A stretch of DNA of 37,055 bases, taken from a virus. Below, piece after piece: positions 21,819 to 30,008 of this stretch. The notes under the pieces were generated by a model. The model saw nothing but the letters and a program-made list of their open reading frames with translations, was not told the origin of the DNA and searched no databases. Every line of letters starts with the position of its first letter. Position 1 is the stretch's first letter. Made by a program: the position numbers and the translations under genes. The DNA lies in IMG/VR virus record IMGVR_UViG_3300009551_000084, positions 1-37,055 of that record. One strand, 5' to 3'.

Positions 21819-23027
21819 ATGGGCCTAGATACAAATACATTTCAGCAGATTCTCGGAACGGTAGCAGTCAATTTTCAACAGCAGATCGCGCAGAAGTTCC
21901 TTCCTTATGACGCTTGGCTTGCTCTTACTGAGCGAGAAATCTTTCCTCCCGGCGTAGGTAATACCATTAGTTATTTCAAGACCGAGGCGACGTTCGCTAC
22001 AGATGAAATAACTTGGCAGCCTCTTAGCCAGAATAGCGATACCGGACCTAATCAGACCGATCTCCCCGGCGATTTAGTGCCTACCTCTCAGACGGTGCTT
22101 AATGCTCCGCTTGAACAGAAAGCGCTCAATTCCGATGACATCGAGCTCGTCAAAACGGGCATGGCGTTCCAATTCCAGCAACAGCTTGAAAACACGCTCA
22201 CCAATTTCGAGCGTGCCATCGGGCGAGTCTGGAGCCGCTACATCCAATCCCGATATGAACTGGTCATTGGTAACAAGATCGTAGCAACTACCGGCCTTCC
22301 GAATGTGGCGGGTTCCGGAACAAGCTTTCAGACGGCGATTAATGCCAATAGCGGCCCGTTTCCTACCTCTAAACTCACTCAGGGTATCCTGCGTAACATC
22401 TATAATCAGATGACCTATAGCAACGCCGATATGGACGGTGCTTATGGTGAAGTCGATGGAGCGCCGGTATTCCTCCTGATGAGCGATCAGCAGACGCTTT
22501 TCAATATCATCAGCCAAAATACCGATATTCGACAGGATTACAGGTTTGCGGAACCTGGTGAGTTGCTCAAGCCTCTGGGCGTGGGTCGCGTCTATAATGG
22601 CTTCTACCATTATGCGCTGAAGAATCAGATTCGATTCAACCTGATAAATAACCAGTTGGTTCCTGTTCCTCAGTATGTCTTGCAGCCAACGACCAATGGT
22701 AATCGTGAGGTTTACAACATCAACTGGCAGTACGCGAACTATGGCATTAGCTACGTGTTCCATCGTAAGGCCATGCATTTGATGGTGCCGAACTTCCCGT
22801 CCAACCTCGGTGCGGAAACCAATTACAATCCCCAGAACTATATGGGTGATGTGATCTTCCGCTTGTACGGCATCACGACTACCAACCGGGATGGTGACGT
22901 TGGCTTCTACCGCGCTCGCATGATCGCGGCTGCCAAGCCGATCTTCCCTGAACTCGGATTCGCGATCCTCCACGAATTGTGCGCTCAGGACGACTTGATC
23001 CTCACGGGTTGCACCTACGGTAGCTAA
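21819..23027 (+). CDS. Major capsid protein
   Basis: The 402-residue product forms the icosahedral shell. It follows the scaffold-like gene, has its own promoter and structured leader, and shows an even polar/hydrophobic mix with no membrane segments or enzymatic motifs. Length and the C-terminal FRLYGITTTNRDGDVGFYRA region fit an HK97-fold type capsid subunit, but no N-terminal delta domain or protease is evident. The start is fixed by AGGA four bases upstream of the ATG. Confidence 0.75.
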   Translation: MGLDTNTFQQILGTVAVNFQQQIAQKFLPYDAWLALTEREIFPPGVGNTISYFKTEATFATDEITWQPLSQNSDTGPNQTDLPGDLVPTSQTVLNAPLEQKALNSDDIELVKTGMAFQFQQQLENTLTNFERAIGRVWSRYIQSRYELVIGNKIVATTGLPNVAGSGTSFQTAINANSGPFPTSKLTQGILRNIYNQMTYSNADMDGAYGEVDGAPVFLLMSDQQTLFNIISQNTDIRQDYRFAEPGELLKPLGVGRVYNGFYHYALKNQIRFNLINNQLVPVPQYVLQPTTNGNREVYNINWQYANYGISYVFHRKAMHLMVPNFPSNLGAETNYNPQNYMGDVIFRLYGITTTNRDGDVGFYRARMIAAAKPIFPELGFAILHELCAQDDLILTGCTYGS

Positions 23028-23033
23028 CCAAAA

Positions 23034-23078
23034 CGATCTCAAGCGCAGGCTGTCTTTGATGGCCTGCGCGAAGGATCG
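23034..23078 (+). terminator. Strong hairpin after the capsid gene
   Basis: GCGCAGGC (23043-23050) pairs perfectly with GCCTGCGC (23062-23069), extended by outer arms CGATC (23034) and GATCG (23074) across small internal loops. It follows the capsid stop by six bases. There is no T-tract, so it may stabilise the capsid mRNA 3' end or partially terminate transcription. Confidence 0.6.
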
Positions 23079-23095
23079 AAAGAAAGGAACAGATT

Positions 23096-23518
23096 ATGGC
23101 GAAAGCAACCAGTCTAATGGGAATGCGGGCACGCGGGCAGTCTATGCGAAATGAAGCTAGCCTTGGTAGTGCCGCGCGTCATCCTAGTAATAAAGAAGCC
23201 ACGGGCGCGGGAGCTAATCCCAAACCTTCTCCTTCAACGGAGCCAGTCCAGCCGATCAAAATAAAGCTTCCTAAGAATCTTGAAAGTCAGACGCATCAAG
23301 ACGGAGAGCAAGCTACTTATTTGATGAAAGGTCATCATGTCAAAGCGCCTGATGGCTCGACTCATTTCCATGCGCATACCATGGATGGAGAGCCTGTTTC
23401 AGGCGGTGACATCATGGCCGATAGTGACGGCACAAATGATAATGGCCAGGGAATCGAAGGCGAAGAGCCTAATTCTCCTTTTGGAATCCACGAAGCGCTC
23501 AAGGGATTGACGCTCTAA
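23096..23518 (+). CDS. Hypothetical protein
   Basis: A 140-residue low-complexity, Gly/Ser/Pro/His-rich product (MAKATSLMGMRARGQSMRNE...). GGA lies about seven bases before the ATG. It follows the capsid gene, so a virion role (decoration or connector) is possible. No family recognised. Confidence 0.55.
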   Translation: MAKATSLMGMRARGQSMRNEASLGSAARHPSNKEATGAGANPKPSPSTEPVQPIKIKLPKNLESQTHQDGEQATYLMKGHHVKAPDGSTHFHAHTMDGEPVSGGDIMADSDGTNDNGQGIEGEEPNSPFGIHEALKGLTL

Positions 23519-23538
23519 TTTCGCACTTTAATGATGCG

Positions 23539-23557
23539 CATTTGTTCCAATCAAATG
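23539..23557 (+). repeat. Hairpin before 23580 gene
   Basis: CATTTG (23539-23544) and CAAATG (23552-23557) around a 7-base loop. It sits in the 61-bp gap between two virion-region genes. Role unknown. Confidence 0.3.
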
Positions 23558-23579
23558 TCCGCAAGGGAAAGGAAATTTT

Positions 23580-23870
23580 GTGAGCGAAATTCATTGTAAT
23601 GCGCCAACGCCTCCCATCTTTTTTGCACCATTTACACCAACAGTGGTTGCTACTGGCGGGACATTCCTGCCTTTTGCCAATTCTATAACCGAGGCCAAGG
23701 GTAAATCATCTGCGGCTGTAGGCGTTGGAGGTCTTGTATTCATCATGAATGCCGTCAATAACGGGGAACTGTCCGAATATCAGCTTATCAGTGGAATTCC
23801 AACTCAAGGATTACCGTTCCAATTTCAACCGCTCGATAACGCGAACCTGACGTACAGCCTCGTTTCATGA
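23580..23870 (+). CDS. Hypothetical virion-region protein
   Basis: A 96-residue product starting at a GTG (MSEIHCNAPTPPIFFAPFTP), with AAGGAA upstream. It is Pro/Phe/Gly-rich and hydrophobic, with small-residue strands suggesting a compact structural protein. It overlaps the fibre gene by 4 bp. Confidence 0.5.
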   Translation: MSEIHCNAPTPPIFFAPFTPTVVATGGTFLPFANSITEAKGKSSAAVGVGGLVFIMNAVNNGELSEYQLISGIPTQGLPFQFQPLDNANLTYSLVS

Positions 23871-25183
23871 GTAATCCAAATAATCTTAACGATTGTTGCT
23901 CATCTGGAAGCAATGTTATTCTCGTTACATCGGGACAACCGGGAAATCCTGGACTAAATGGGTTTAATGGAGGTCTCGTTTGTCTTACAGGTTCTGGAGC
24001 ACCATCCAATACAATTGGGGCAGATGGAGATCTTTATAAAGACATCGATACGGGAAATCTCTATGGCCCTAAAATAGCTGGGGTATGGGGAGGGCCGTTT
24101 GAAATATCAGGAGCAGCTGGGGGCGATCTTCAGGGAACTTACCCGAATCCGACTCTTATCAATGTAGGGACTTCGGGGACATGGACAAAAGTCACAACTG
24201 ACACAAAGGGGCGTGTTACCAATGGAGGCTTCCTATCTCCGAGCGATATTCCCGGTGGAGTTGAATTACAGGCCAATAAAGATCAGCCGAGCGGCTACGC
24301 AGGTTTAGATGCTTCTACTAGGCTAAAGGCAGCGGAATTTCCAGCCTTTACGGGCGATGTTACAACGGCGGCAGGTGGAACCGTAACAGCTATCGCTGCC
24401 AGCGTGGTGTCCAATTCGAGGCTAACCAATATGGCGGCGAATACCGTCAAGGGTAATAATACAGGTGTTTCGGCAGCCCCGCAGGACATCACTTTCGCGG
24501 CTCTTGCCACGGCCCTTGGCTTGGCCGTTACTGCGGTAAAGACGGTAAAATCCCAAGTTTTTACTTCCAATGGAACTTATACGCCTTCAACGGGAATGCT
24601 TTATTGCATTGCTGAAGTTCAAGGAGGTGGAGGCGGTGGAGGAGGAGCAGCTGGGGTTGGATCTCAGAGTGCCGCTGGCGGGGGCGGTCAAGGTGGGGGT
24701 TATGCCAGAAAAGTTATTAGCGCAGCTACCATCGGTATTTCTCAAGCCGTCACTGTTGGCTCTGCGGCCAATGGAGGAACGGCTGGGGCTAATAATGGCA
24801 CCAATGGAAATTCTTCCAGCCTTGGAGCTCTTTTATCAGCTACAGGAGGCGCGGCAGGAACAGGCGGAACAAGTTCGGCTTCGGCTATTTCTGGGACATC
24901 AGGTGGATCTGGCGCAGGAATAGGTAGCAGTGGAGATATCAATTTAACCGGTGGAATCGGAGGCAATGGAATTGCTTTTGGTTCCAATACATCAGCCATG
25001 GGGGGATATGGAGGATCGTCTCATTTCTCCGGTCAAGTCAATGGCGGGATTGTGACCGGCGCAGGCTCCAATGGAAATAACTATGGCGGTGGCGGTGGCG
25101 GAGCTGCCGCTGGAGCTTCTTCTTTTGCTGGAGGCAACGGATCTCAGGGAATTGTGATTATAACCGAATTTTGCAGCCAATAA
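23867..25183 (+). CDS. Glycine-rich tail fibre / adhesin-like protein
   Basis: The 438-residue protein starts with a short Gly/Pro run (SGQPGNPGLNGFNG, about 24-37). A repeat-like fibre shaft follows (GGDLQGTYPNPTLINVGTSG at about 85-104, and similar). The C-terminal half, after FTSNGTYTPSTGMLYCIAEV, is extremely glycine-rich (runs of 8 Gly, many GGxGG) and ends GNGSQGIVIITEF. That is the build of Gly_rich_2-type receptor-binding domains, in which polyglycine-II helices form the tip. It probably contacts the host surface. No chaperone gene is recognised. Confidence 0.7.
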   Translation: MSNPNNLNDCCSSGSNVILVTSGQPGNPGLNGFNGGLVCLTGSGAPSNTIGADGDLYKDIDTGNLYGPKIAGVWGGPFEISGAAGGDLQGTYPNPTLINVGTSGTWTKVTTDTKGRVTNGGFLSPSDIPGGVELQANKDQPSGYAGLDASTRLKAAEFPAFTGDVTTAAGGTVTAIAASVVSNSRLTNMAANTVKGNNTGVSAAPQDITFAALATALGLAVTAVKTVKSQVFTSNGTYTPSTGMLYCIAEVQGGGGGGGGAAGVGSQSAAGGGGQGGGYARKVISAATIGISQAVTVGSAANGGTAGANNGTNGNSSSLGALLSATGGAAGTGGTSSASAISGTSGGSGAGIGSSGDINLTGGIGGNGIAFGSNTSAMGGYGGSSHFSGQVNGGIVTGAGSNGNNYGGGGGGAAAGASSFAGGNGSQGIVIITEFCSQ

Positions 25184-25189
25184 TAATTT

Positions 25190-25801
25190 ATGCTTGACTA
25201 TCAAGATCTCTTCAATCGCTCCCAAGGATGGTGTTCTATTCCCAAAATGGAATCCATGTGGAAAGAAATTAATACCGTTATCGATAAAAGAGAAAGTGGT
25301 AAAAGCATTGTTGCGGTTGAACTAGGAGTTTTTGGGGCTCGATCTATTATTCCCGTAGCTGCTGCCCTAAAAGAGCGCGGAGTGCATGGAATGGTCTATG
25401 GAATTGATCCATGGGCCAAACATGAAGCCATCAAAGGTTATGAAGGCGAAAACCAATCATGGTGGAGTTCAATTGACCTACCGGAGATTTTGAAACAAGC
25501 GCATATTCTTGTCGGTCACTATGGACTTAACGACTACGTCACTTTTCTAACCTCTTCGAGTGATAACGCATCCAAACTTTTTAAACATACGGCTATTGAT
25601 TTTTTTCACTGTGATGCCCAACACGTTTTCGACCAGTTTAAGAAAGATGTAGATAACTACGTTCCCCAATGTCACACAGGAACACCAATTATTGTTGATG
25701 ATGTCGGCTGGTGCGGCGGAAAAGAAGCTTCCGGTTACGTTTCTAAAATAGCTGATTACCAATATTCGATTGAAGATTGTGGATTCTTTTTGAAGAAATA
25801 G
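25190..25801 (+). CDS. Class I SAM-dependent methyltransferase
   Basis: The 203-residue product has the Rossmann-type methyltransferase order. Motif I is VAVELGVFGA (41-50) and an acidic end of strand 2 is YGIDP (70-74). IDFFHCDAQHVFDQF (136-150) and the substrate-side IIVDDVGW (167-174) follow. It resembles Methyltransf_24-type small-molecule or sugar methyltransferases. The substrate is unknown. Placed after the fibre gene and near three glycosyltransferases, it may methylate a sugar on the virion. Confidence 0.75.
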   Translation: MLDYQDLFNRSQGWCSIPKMESMWKEINTVIDKRESGKSIVAVELGVFGARSIIPVAAALKERGVHGMVYGIDPWAKHEAIKGYEGENQSWWSSIDLPEILKQAHILVGHYGLNDYVTFLTSSSDNASKLFKHTAIDFFHCDAQHVFDQFKKDVDNYVPQCHTGTPIIVDDVGWCGGKEASGYVSKIADYQYSIEDCGFFLKK

Positions 25802-25919
25802 TACCCGATGGCACGGCTATAAACTGCTCGGGTGACAGCTAGGAGGGTGTAGCACCGTGTGACTTTCCCGCCACAGTGCCCAGGCCATGCCAGGCTGGAA
25901 TGAATACGGGCCGGGTACT
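25800..25919 (+). other. GC-rich structured element, possible RNA
   Basis: AGTACCCG (25800-25807) pairs perfectly with CGGGTACT (25912-25919), closing a ~120-base domain. Inside, GGCAC (25810-25814) pairs with GTGCC (25876-25880), and GGTG/CACC with a 3-base loop forms at 25846-25856. A competing short stem, ACCCGA (25803) with TCGGGT (25828), uses the same 5' arm. The block is much more GC-rich than its surroundings. It starts at the stop codon of the methyltransferase. Which strand is transcribed is unclear. Confidence 0.45.
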
Positions 25920-25927
25920 TCCGGAGA

Positions 25928-26170
25928 TCATGTATAAGTAGGCGGCGTGGCCCATGCCAGAACATCGCCATGAAAAACTGCTCCAAAGGGCCATTCCCAG
26001 CGAGCCAGATTATCGGTTAATCGCGTGTGCCATTGCAAGACAAGGACTTGTTTACCACTGGCGGCAACATAATAAAAATTATGAGTTTCAATCTGTCCTC
26101 GCTCATATACAGCTGGAGGTTTAATGGAAGGAAACTTATTCCACGTCACTGTAGACGTTTGAATGACCAT
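25928..26170 (-). CDS. Minus-strand small protein inserted in virion genes
   Basis: An 80-residue product (MVIQTSTVTWNKFPSIKPPA...) on the opposite strand to all surrounding genes. It looks genuine: balanced composition, YYVA, VLVLQW and DVLAWATPPTY strands, resembling DUF551-type short phage proteins (W ... VLV ... HW/AWxxxP), though this is not certain. The plus-strand frames here are non-coding in appearance. The start lacks a clear ribosome-binding site. An independent gene with its own promoter (a moron) is the likely interpretation. Confidence 0.5.
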   Translation of the reverse strand: MVIQTSTVTWNKFPSIKPPAVYERGQIETHNFYYVAASGKQVLVLQWHTRLTDNLARWEWPFGAVFHGDVLAWATPPTYT

Positions 26171-26254
26171 TTAATAAAATTAAGAGATATAACTATTTTG
26201 TCTAGTGAATTATTGCTTTAACTTTTTAATTAGGTTACTGTCATTACGTAATTC

Positions 26255-28816
26255 ATGGCTGACAAAACACCTATTTTTGATGGGCAGACCGATTTTAGCG
26301 GCGGCATGGATGCTTCGCGTAGTCCTGAACTAATAAATCCCAATCAAATTGCCCTAGGGGTTAATGTGACGGTTCGCGGGGCTTACCCAGCGACTCGCCC
26401 AGCTTTTAATAAGCTGAGGCTTGATTTTGCTGGAGACACAGAAGCGGAATCCTATTGGAATGAAAATTTTTATCAAGGAACAGGTTATTTTAACCCAAGT
26501 GGAAATACCCCTGGATTTACCACGAGTGTAGGTGGTCGAATCTTTAATCTGCAACCCCAAGGAATCCGCACTTTTCAAGTTACCGATATTACGCCCAAAT
26601 TAAGCACGGGATCACTTGATGTTAATAGCGCCAGGCTCACTAAGGCTTATTTTACGCAGGCGAGCGTATATCAAGTAATTCAAGATGGTCAAAGCCTGCC
26701 ATTTATATTTGATGGATCTACTGTGCGCCGGTCTAATCCGGAAGTACCGGAAGTACCGACTGGAGCGGTCATGGCCTATGGGCAATCAAGGTTGGCCGTG
26801 GCTCTGGGTAATCAATTTCTCATCGGAGATATTAACGGTGGCGCAACTAATGTTCTAAGTTTCACGGAAACAACCTATCTCAATGGTGGCGGTTCCTTTT
26901 TGCTTCCCATGAATATGGGTAACGTTACGGGAATGATTTTTACAGCCAAGCAGGATACGAATACCGGGCAGGGAACGCTTCTCGTTTTTGGAGAAAGCGG
27001 CGTCATAAGCGTCGATCTGTCCATACCACGGGAGCAATGGCAAACATCGCAAATTGTCACGGTTACTCTAACGGACATAGGAACCCTAGCGGATAGGGCA
27101 CTTCAGACAGTCAATGCCGATATTCTATTTAGGGGTAAAGATGGAATTAGGTCTTATCGGGATGCGCGAGCCGAATTTGGCCCCTATAGCGTCGGAAATT
27201 TCGGTCGAACGGCCATGTCCTATGAAATAGGCCCATATTTGGATGTGGATACATTGGCGTGGCAACCGTATGTTAGCGCTGTCAACTTCGATAACCGCTA
27301 TCTGATGACCACGCAGCCTACGAGATTAGGAGGTTCAGGGCCTCCGGTGTTTCGGGCTATTGCGGCCATGGATTTTATCGCCGTGACGGCGCTTCGTTAT
27401 AATCAGCCTCCTGTATTCGACGGTCTTTGGACGGGGCTTAACGTTTATCAATTGACCCAAGGGCAATTCGCCAGCGGACTTCGGTGTTTCGCTTTTGTGC
27501 GAGGAACCGATAATTTGGGAAATCAACAACTTCAGATTTGGGAAATAACCAAGAATGCAGGATTGGATAATGGCATATGCCCGATTCAGTGCGCCATTGA
27601 ATCCAGATCTTTTTTATTTAATAGTGCGCTTGGCTACAAGAGACTTAATTATTTGCGTCATTGGTCGGATCAAATTCAAGGGCGCGTTGATTGGACGTTA
27701 AGGCTTAAGCCGGATCAATATCCCGGATGGGCATTATGGCAGAAATGGACGGATCAAGCGCCCACCCAAACATGCAATAATACGGGGTGCTCTATTCCTA
27801 ACTATCAACCCCAGTATCGATCCGGAAGAAACGCCACATTAGCTCCAGAAGGGTGTCTAAGCGACGGAAGTATGGCTTGGAGATATAGAACGGGATTTAG
27901 TTATCAAGTACGGTTGGAATGGTCTGGGGTGGCAAGATTAAACAAGCTCTTGTTTCAGGCCCAGCCACAAGATATTCCCAAACTTGATTGCCTGACGGAA
28001 TCTCCTCCCGATGACCCCATTGGAGCCATCGTGGCTAATATACCTCCCGCCAATCAATATTTTAACGAAGAGGTTTCGTATCAATGTCCGGTGGGATATG
28101 TTGGCACCCCTATTACGGTTCCAGCAGGAACATTCTCTTCCACGGTCAGCGTTGAAGATGCAAATTCACAGGCTTTGGTTTATGCTCAGTCTCAATCGAA
28201 TTGCCAGCAGATTGTTTCTTACATCACCCTTGAAATGCAAGGGCCAGTAGACGATGACGTAATCCTGAAAATTAATGGCAATATTCCGATTCAAAGCGGA
28301 TCAACCATTCAATATTGGGATTATAACACAAATGCCTGGTCTAATAATTGGGTGTCCACGCAATTACCTTCTCCTGTTCCAGGTGGACAAACTATCTATC
28401 CGATAACTTCAACTAATCGAAACTGGAATGTTCTTTGGTATGCTGGATCCAATTATCTAACTCAAAATTTCGTGAAAATAAAATACTCAGGAATTTTGTC
28501 CATTGGAGACGTTGTTCAAATTCTCGCTTTCGATGGTTGGCAAACCGAATACCGATTAGCTCCATGGAAAGTGACCGTCTACTATTACAATGGCAGCAAT
28601 CAGGTGTTTACCGGAGGAAGTACGGTTATAGGAGTTTCTCCCAATACTCCATCTCCTCCAAGAGTTAATCCCGTCTCCGCCCCTCCTTATGATACAATTG
28701 CCGATTTAACGGCTTTCCTAGGTCTTCCTGATTATCGGTCTCAGGGTTATCCAAATAGCGGGCCTTTTTTTCAGGATACTTATGCCGACGGAACTTTTAC
28801 TATACCTTCTCCATGA
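26255..28816 (+). CDS. Tail tubular / nozzle-like protein
   Basis: The 853-residue product is a large beta-rich structural protein (DFSGGMDASRSPELINPNQI at the N-terminus). The middle has repeated strand-turn motifs such as RLAVALGNQFLIGDI and LLVFGESGVISVDL, consistent with a beta-propeller. These features resemble podoviral tail tubular protein B or nozzle proteins, which close the tail tip. Cys-rich turns occur in the C-terminal half. It overlaps the following gene by 4 bp. Confidence 0.6.
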   Translation: MADKTPIFDGQTDFSGGMDASRSPELINPNQIALGVNVTVRGAYPATRPAFNKLRLDFAGDTEAESYWNENFYQGTGYFNPSGNTPGFTTSVGGRIFNLQPQGIRTFQVTDITPKLSTGSLDVNSARLTKAYFTQASVYQVIQDGQSLPFIFDGSTVRRSNPEVPEVPTGAVMAYGQSRLAVALGNQFLIGDINGGATNVLSFTETTYLNGGGSFLLPMNMGNVTGMIFTAKQDTNTGQGTLLVFGESGVISVDLSIPREQWQTSQIVTVTLTDIGTLADRALQTVNADILFRGKDGIRSYRDARAEFGPYSVGNFGRTAMSYEIGPYLDVDTLAWQPYVSAVNFDNRYLMTTQPTRLGGSGPPVFRAIAAMDFIAVTALRYNQPPVFDGLWTGLNVYQLTQGQFASGLRCFAFVRGTDNLGNQQLQIWEITKNAGLDNGICPIQCAIESRSFLFNSALGYKRLNYLRHWSDQIQGRVDWTLRLKPDQYPGWALWQKWTDQAPTQTCNNTGCSIPNYQPQYRSGRNATLAPEGCLSDGSMAWRYRTGFSYQVRLEWSGVARLNKLLFQAQPQDIPKLDCLTESPPDDPIGAIVANIPPANQYFNEEVSYQCPVGYVGTPITVPAGTFSSTVSVEDANSQALVYAQSQSNCQQIVSYITLEMQGPVDDDVILKINGNIPIQSGSTIQYWDYNTNAWSNNWVSTQLPSPVPGGQTIYPITSTNRNWNVLWYAGSNYLTQNFVKIKYSGILSIGDVVQILAFDGWQTEYRLAPWKVTVYYYNGSNQVFTGGSTVIGVSPNTPSPPRVNPVSAPPYDTIADLTAFLGLPDYRSQGYPNSGPFFQDTYADGTFTIPSP

Positions 28817-29292
28817 ACACAGGACTTGATATTTGCCCAATTGGATTTCTTGGATTTGGAGAATGCGCTTCCAATGAAACGACCATTTACGGATCTATTA
28901 TCAGTGGGCAAGCCTACGATTTTAGCGCTTCAGCCACAGAGCCCTTTTGGGCTCTAGGTTATGCCTTTCTGGGGAATGGATATCCCCATTTGGTCAACAT
29001 GCAGCAGGCGTTTCTTTACAGCACGCTTCAGCTCTATCCACCTACGATCACGGTAATTAACTCTAATACCGTTCAGTTTAAAGATTTTTACAATACATCA
29101 AGTGGTTATGTCCAGACCCAATGGGAAGTATGTCTAGACCATGCCAATAAAAAGGTCATCGTTCAAAATTTGATGACCAAACTTCCTCAACAGCTCTCCT
29201 TTCGGGCATGCAGTGAAATCTTGGTTAATTATTGGAAGGCAACCCTTTTTATATATTCTGAAGCACCAACAACTATTTTTCTTCCATTTTAA
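28813..29292 (+). CDS. Hypothetical tail-associated protein
   Basis: A 159-residue product (MNTGLDICPIGFLGFGECAS...) with strand-rich composition and four Cys. It starts within the end of the nozzle-like gene and precedes the collar gene, so a tail or accessory role is probable. No family recognised. Confidence 0.5.
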   Translation: MNTGLDICPIGFLGFGECASNETTIYGSIISGQAYDFSASATEPFWALGYAFLGNGYPHLVNMQQAFLYSTLQLYPPTITVINSNTVQFKDFYNTSSGYVQTQWEVCLDHANKKVIVQNLMTKLPQQLSFRACSEILVNYWKATLFIYSEAPTTIFLPF

Positions 29293-29321
29293 TTAAGTTA
29301 TGCCAATAATTTATAAGATAA

Positions 29322-30008
29322 ATGAGCTTCACTCTCAATACAGCCGCAGCTCTCCTTCCGGCTAATAGTTGTTACCCAGCAACAGCGCAAGGGATGTTAA
29401 ATCTGGTTGCGGATAATTTGCTAATTACGGGCCTCGATGCCCTTAATACTTTTAATTATGGGCCTAATACGCCATCGGCCAATCTTCAGGATCGGCCTTG
29501 GATCAAAACGGATGCGCAATATAAACTTATTGGGCTTTATACTTTTACTTCTGGAAGCTGGCAGCCTGCGCAGCCCGCAACGATTCCTGGAACAATCGTA
29601 GATTTTTTTGGATCATCATCTTCGATTGTATCTCCTTGGTATCTTTGCAATGGACAAGTTGTTACGGGCCCGGTCGGAGGATCGCTAACAACTCCCAATT
29701 TAAGTGGATTAATTACGCTTGGCGCAGGCACTAACCCTGCCACAGGAACTAACTTTGCGTATGGAAGCACTGGTGGCGAAGAAAAGCATGCTTTGGTTTC
29801 AGCGGAGAATGGGCCTCATACCCATCCTCCGTTGAGTGCGGCATCTACTGGTTTTTGGACTTATCTTGGAGCAATAACCCAAACATTTATAGGAACGGGA
29901 AGCGGAGCAACAAGTTTGGATGCCACCACTGGAACATCAGGAAATGGAACTCCGCATAATAATATCCAGCCTTATATGGCTCTCTATAAAATCATTTATT
30001 GGCCCTAA
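29322..30008 (+). CDS. Tail collar domain protein
   Basis: The 228-residue product has the tail-collar signature near its C-terminus: GGEEKHALVSAENGPHTHP (about 152-170) and, at the end, a GNGTPHNNIQPYMALYKIIY motif. These mark the C-terminal part of phage collar/fibre proteins (Phage tail collar family), where the HxH residues bind metal. An N-terminal helix and a Pro/Gly-rich middle precede it. It probably forms a fibre tip or baseplate-like appendage. Confidence 0.8.
   Translation: MSFTLNTAAALLPANSCYPATAQGMLNLVADNLLITGLDALNTFNYGPNTPSANLQDRPWIKTDAQYKLIGLYTFTSGSWQPAQPATIPGTIVDFFGSSSSIVSPWYLCNGQVVTGPVGGSLTTPNLSGLITLGAGTNPATGTNFAYGSTGGEEKHALVSAENGPHTHPPLSAASTGFWTYLGAITQTFIGTGSGATSLDATTGTSGNGTPHNNIQPYMALYKIIYWP

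Noticed and set aside
22074-23042. A 322-codon open frame on the minus strand across the capsid gene
   Set aside because: It is the mirror of a strongly coding plus-strand capsid gene; composition (long His/Arg/Val/Glu runs without structure) and lack of start signal mark it as a shadow.
25840-25885. Resemblance to a cobalamin riboswitch core (GGTG ... CCCGCCAC)
   Set aside because: The order and spacing of the conserved boxes and the second half of the riboswitch are missing, and the whole element is too short.
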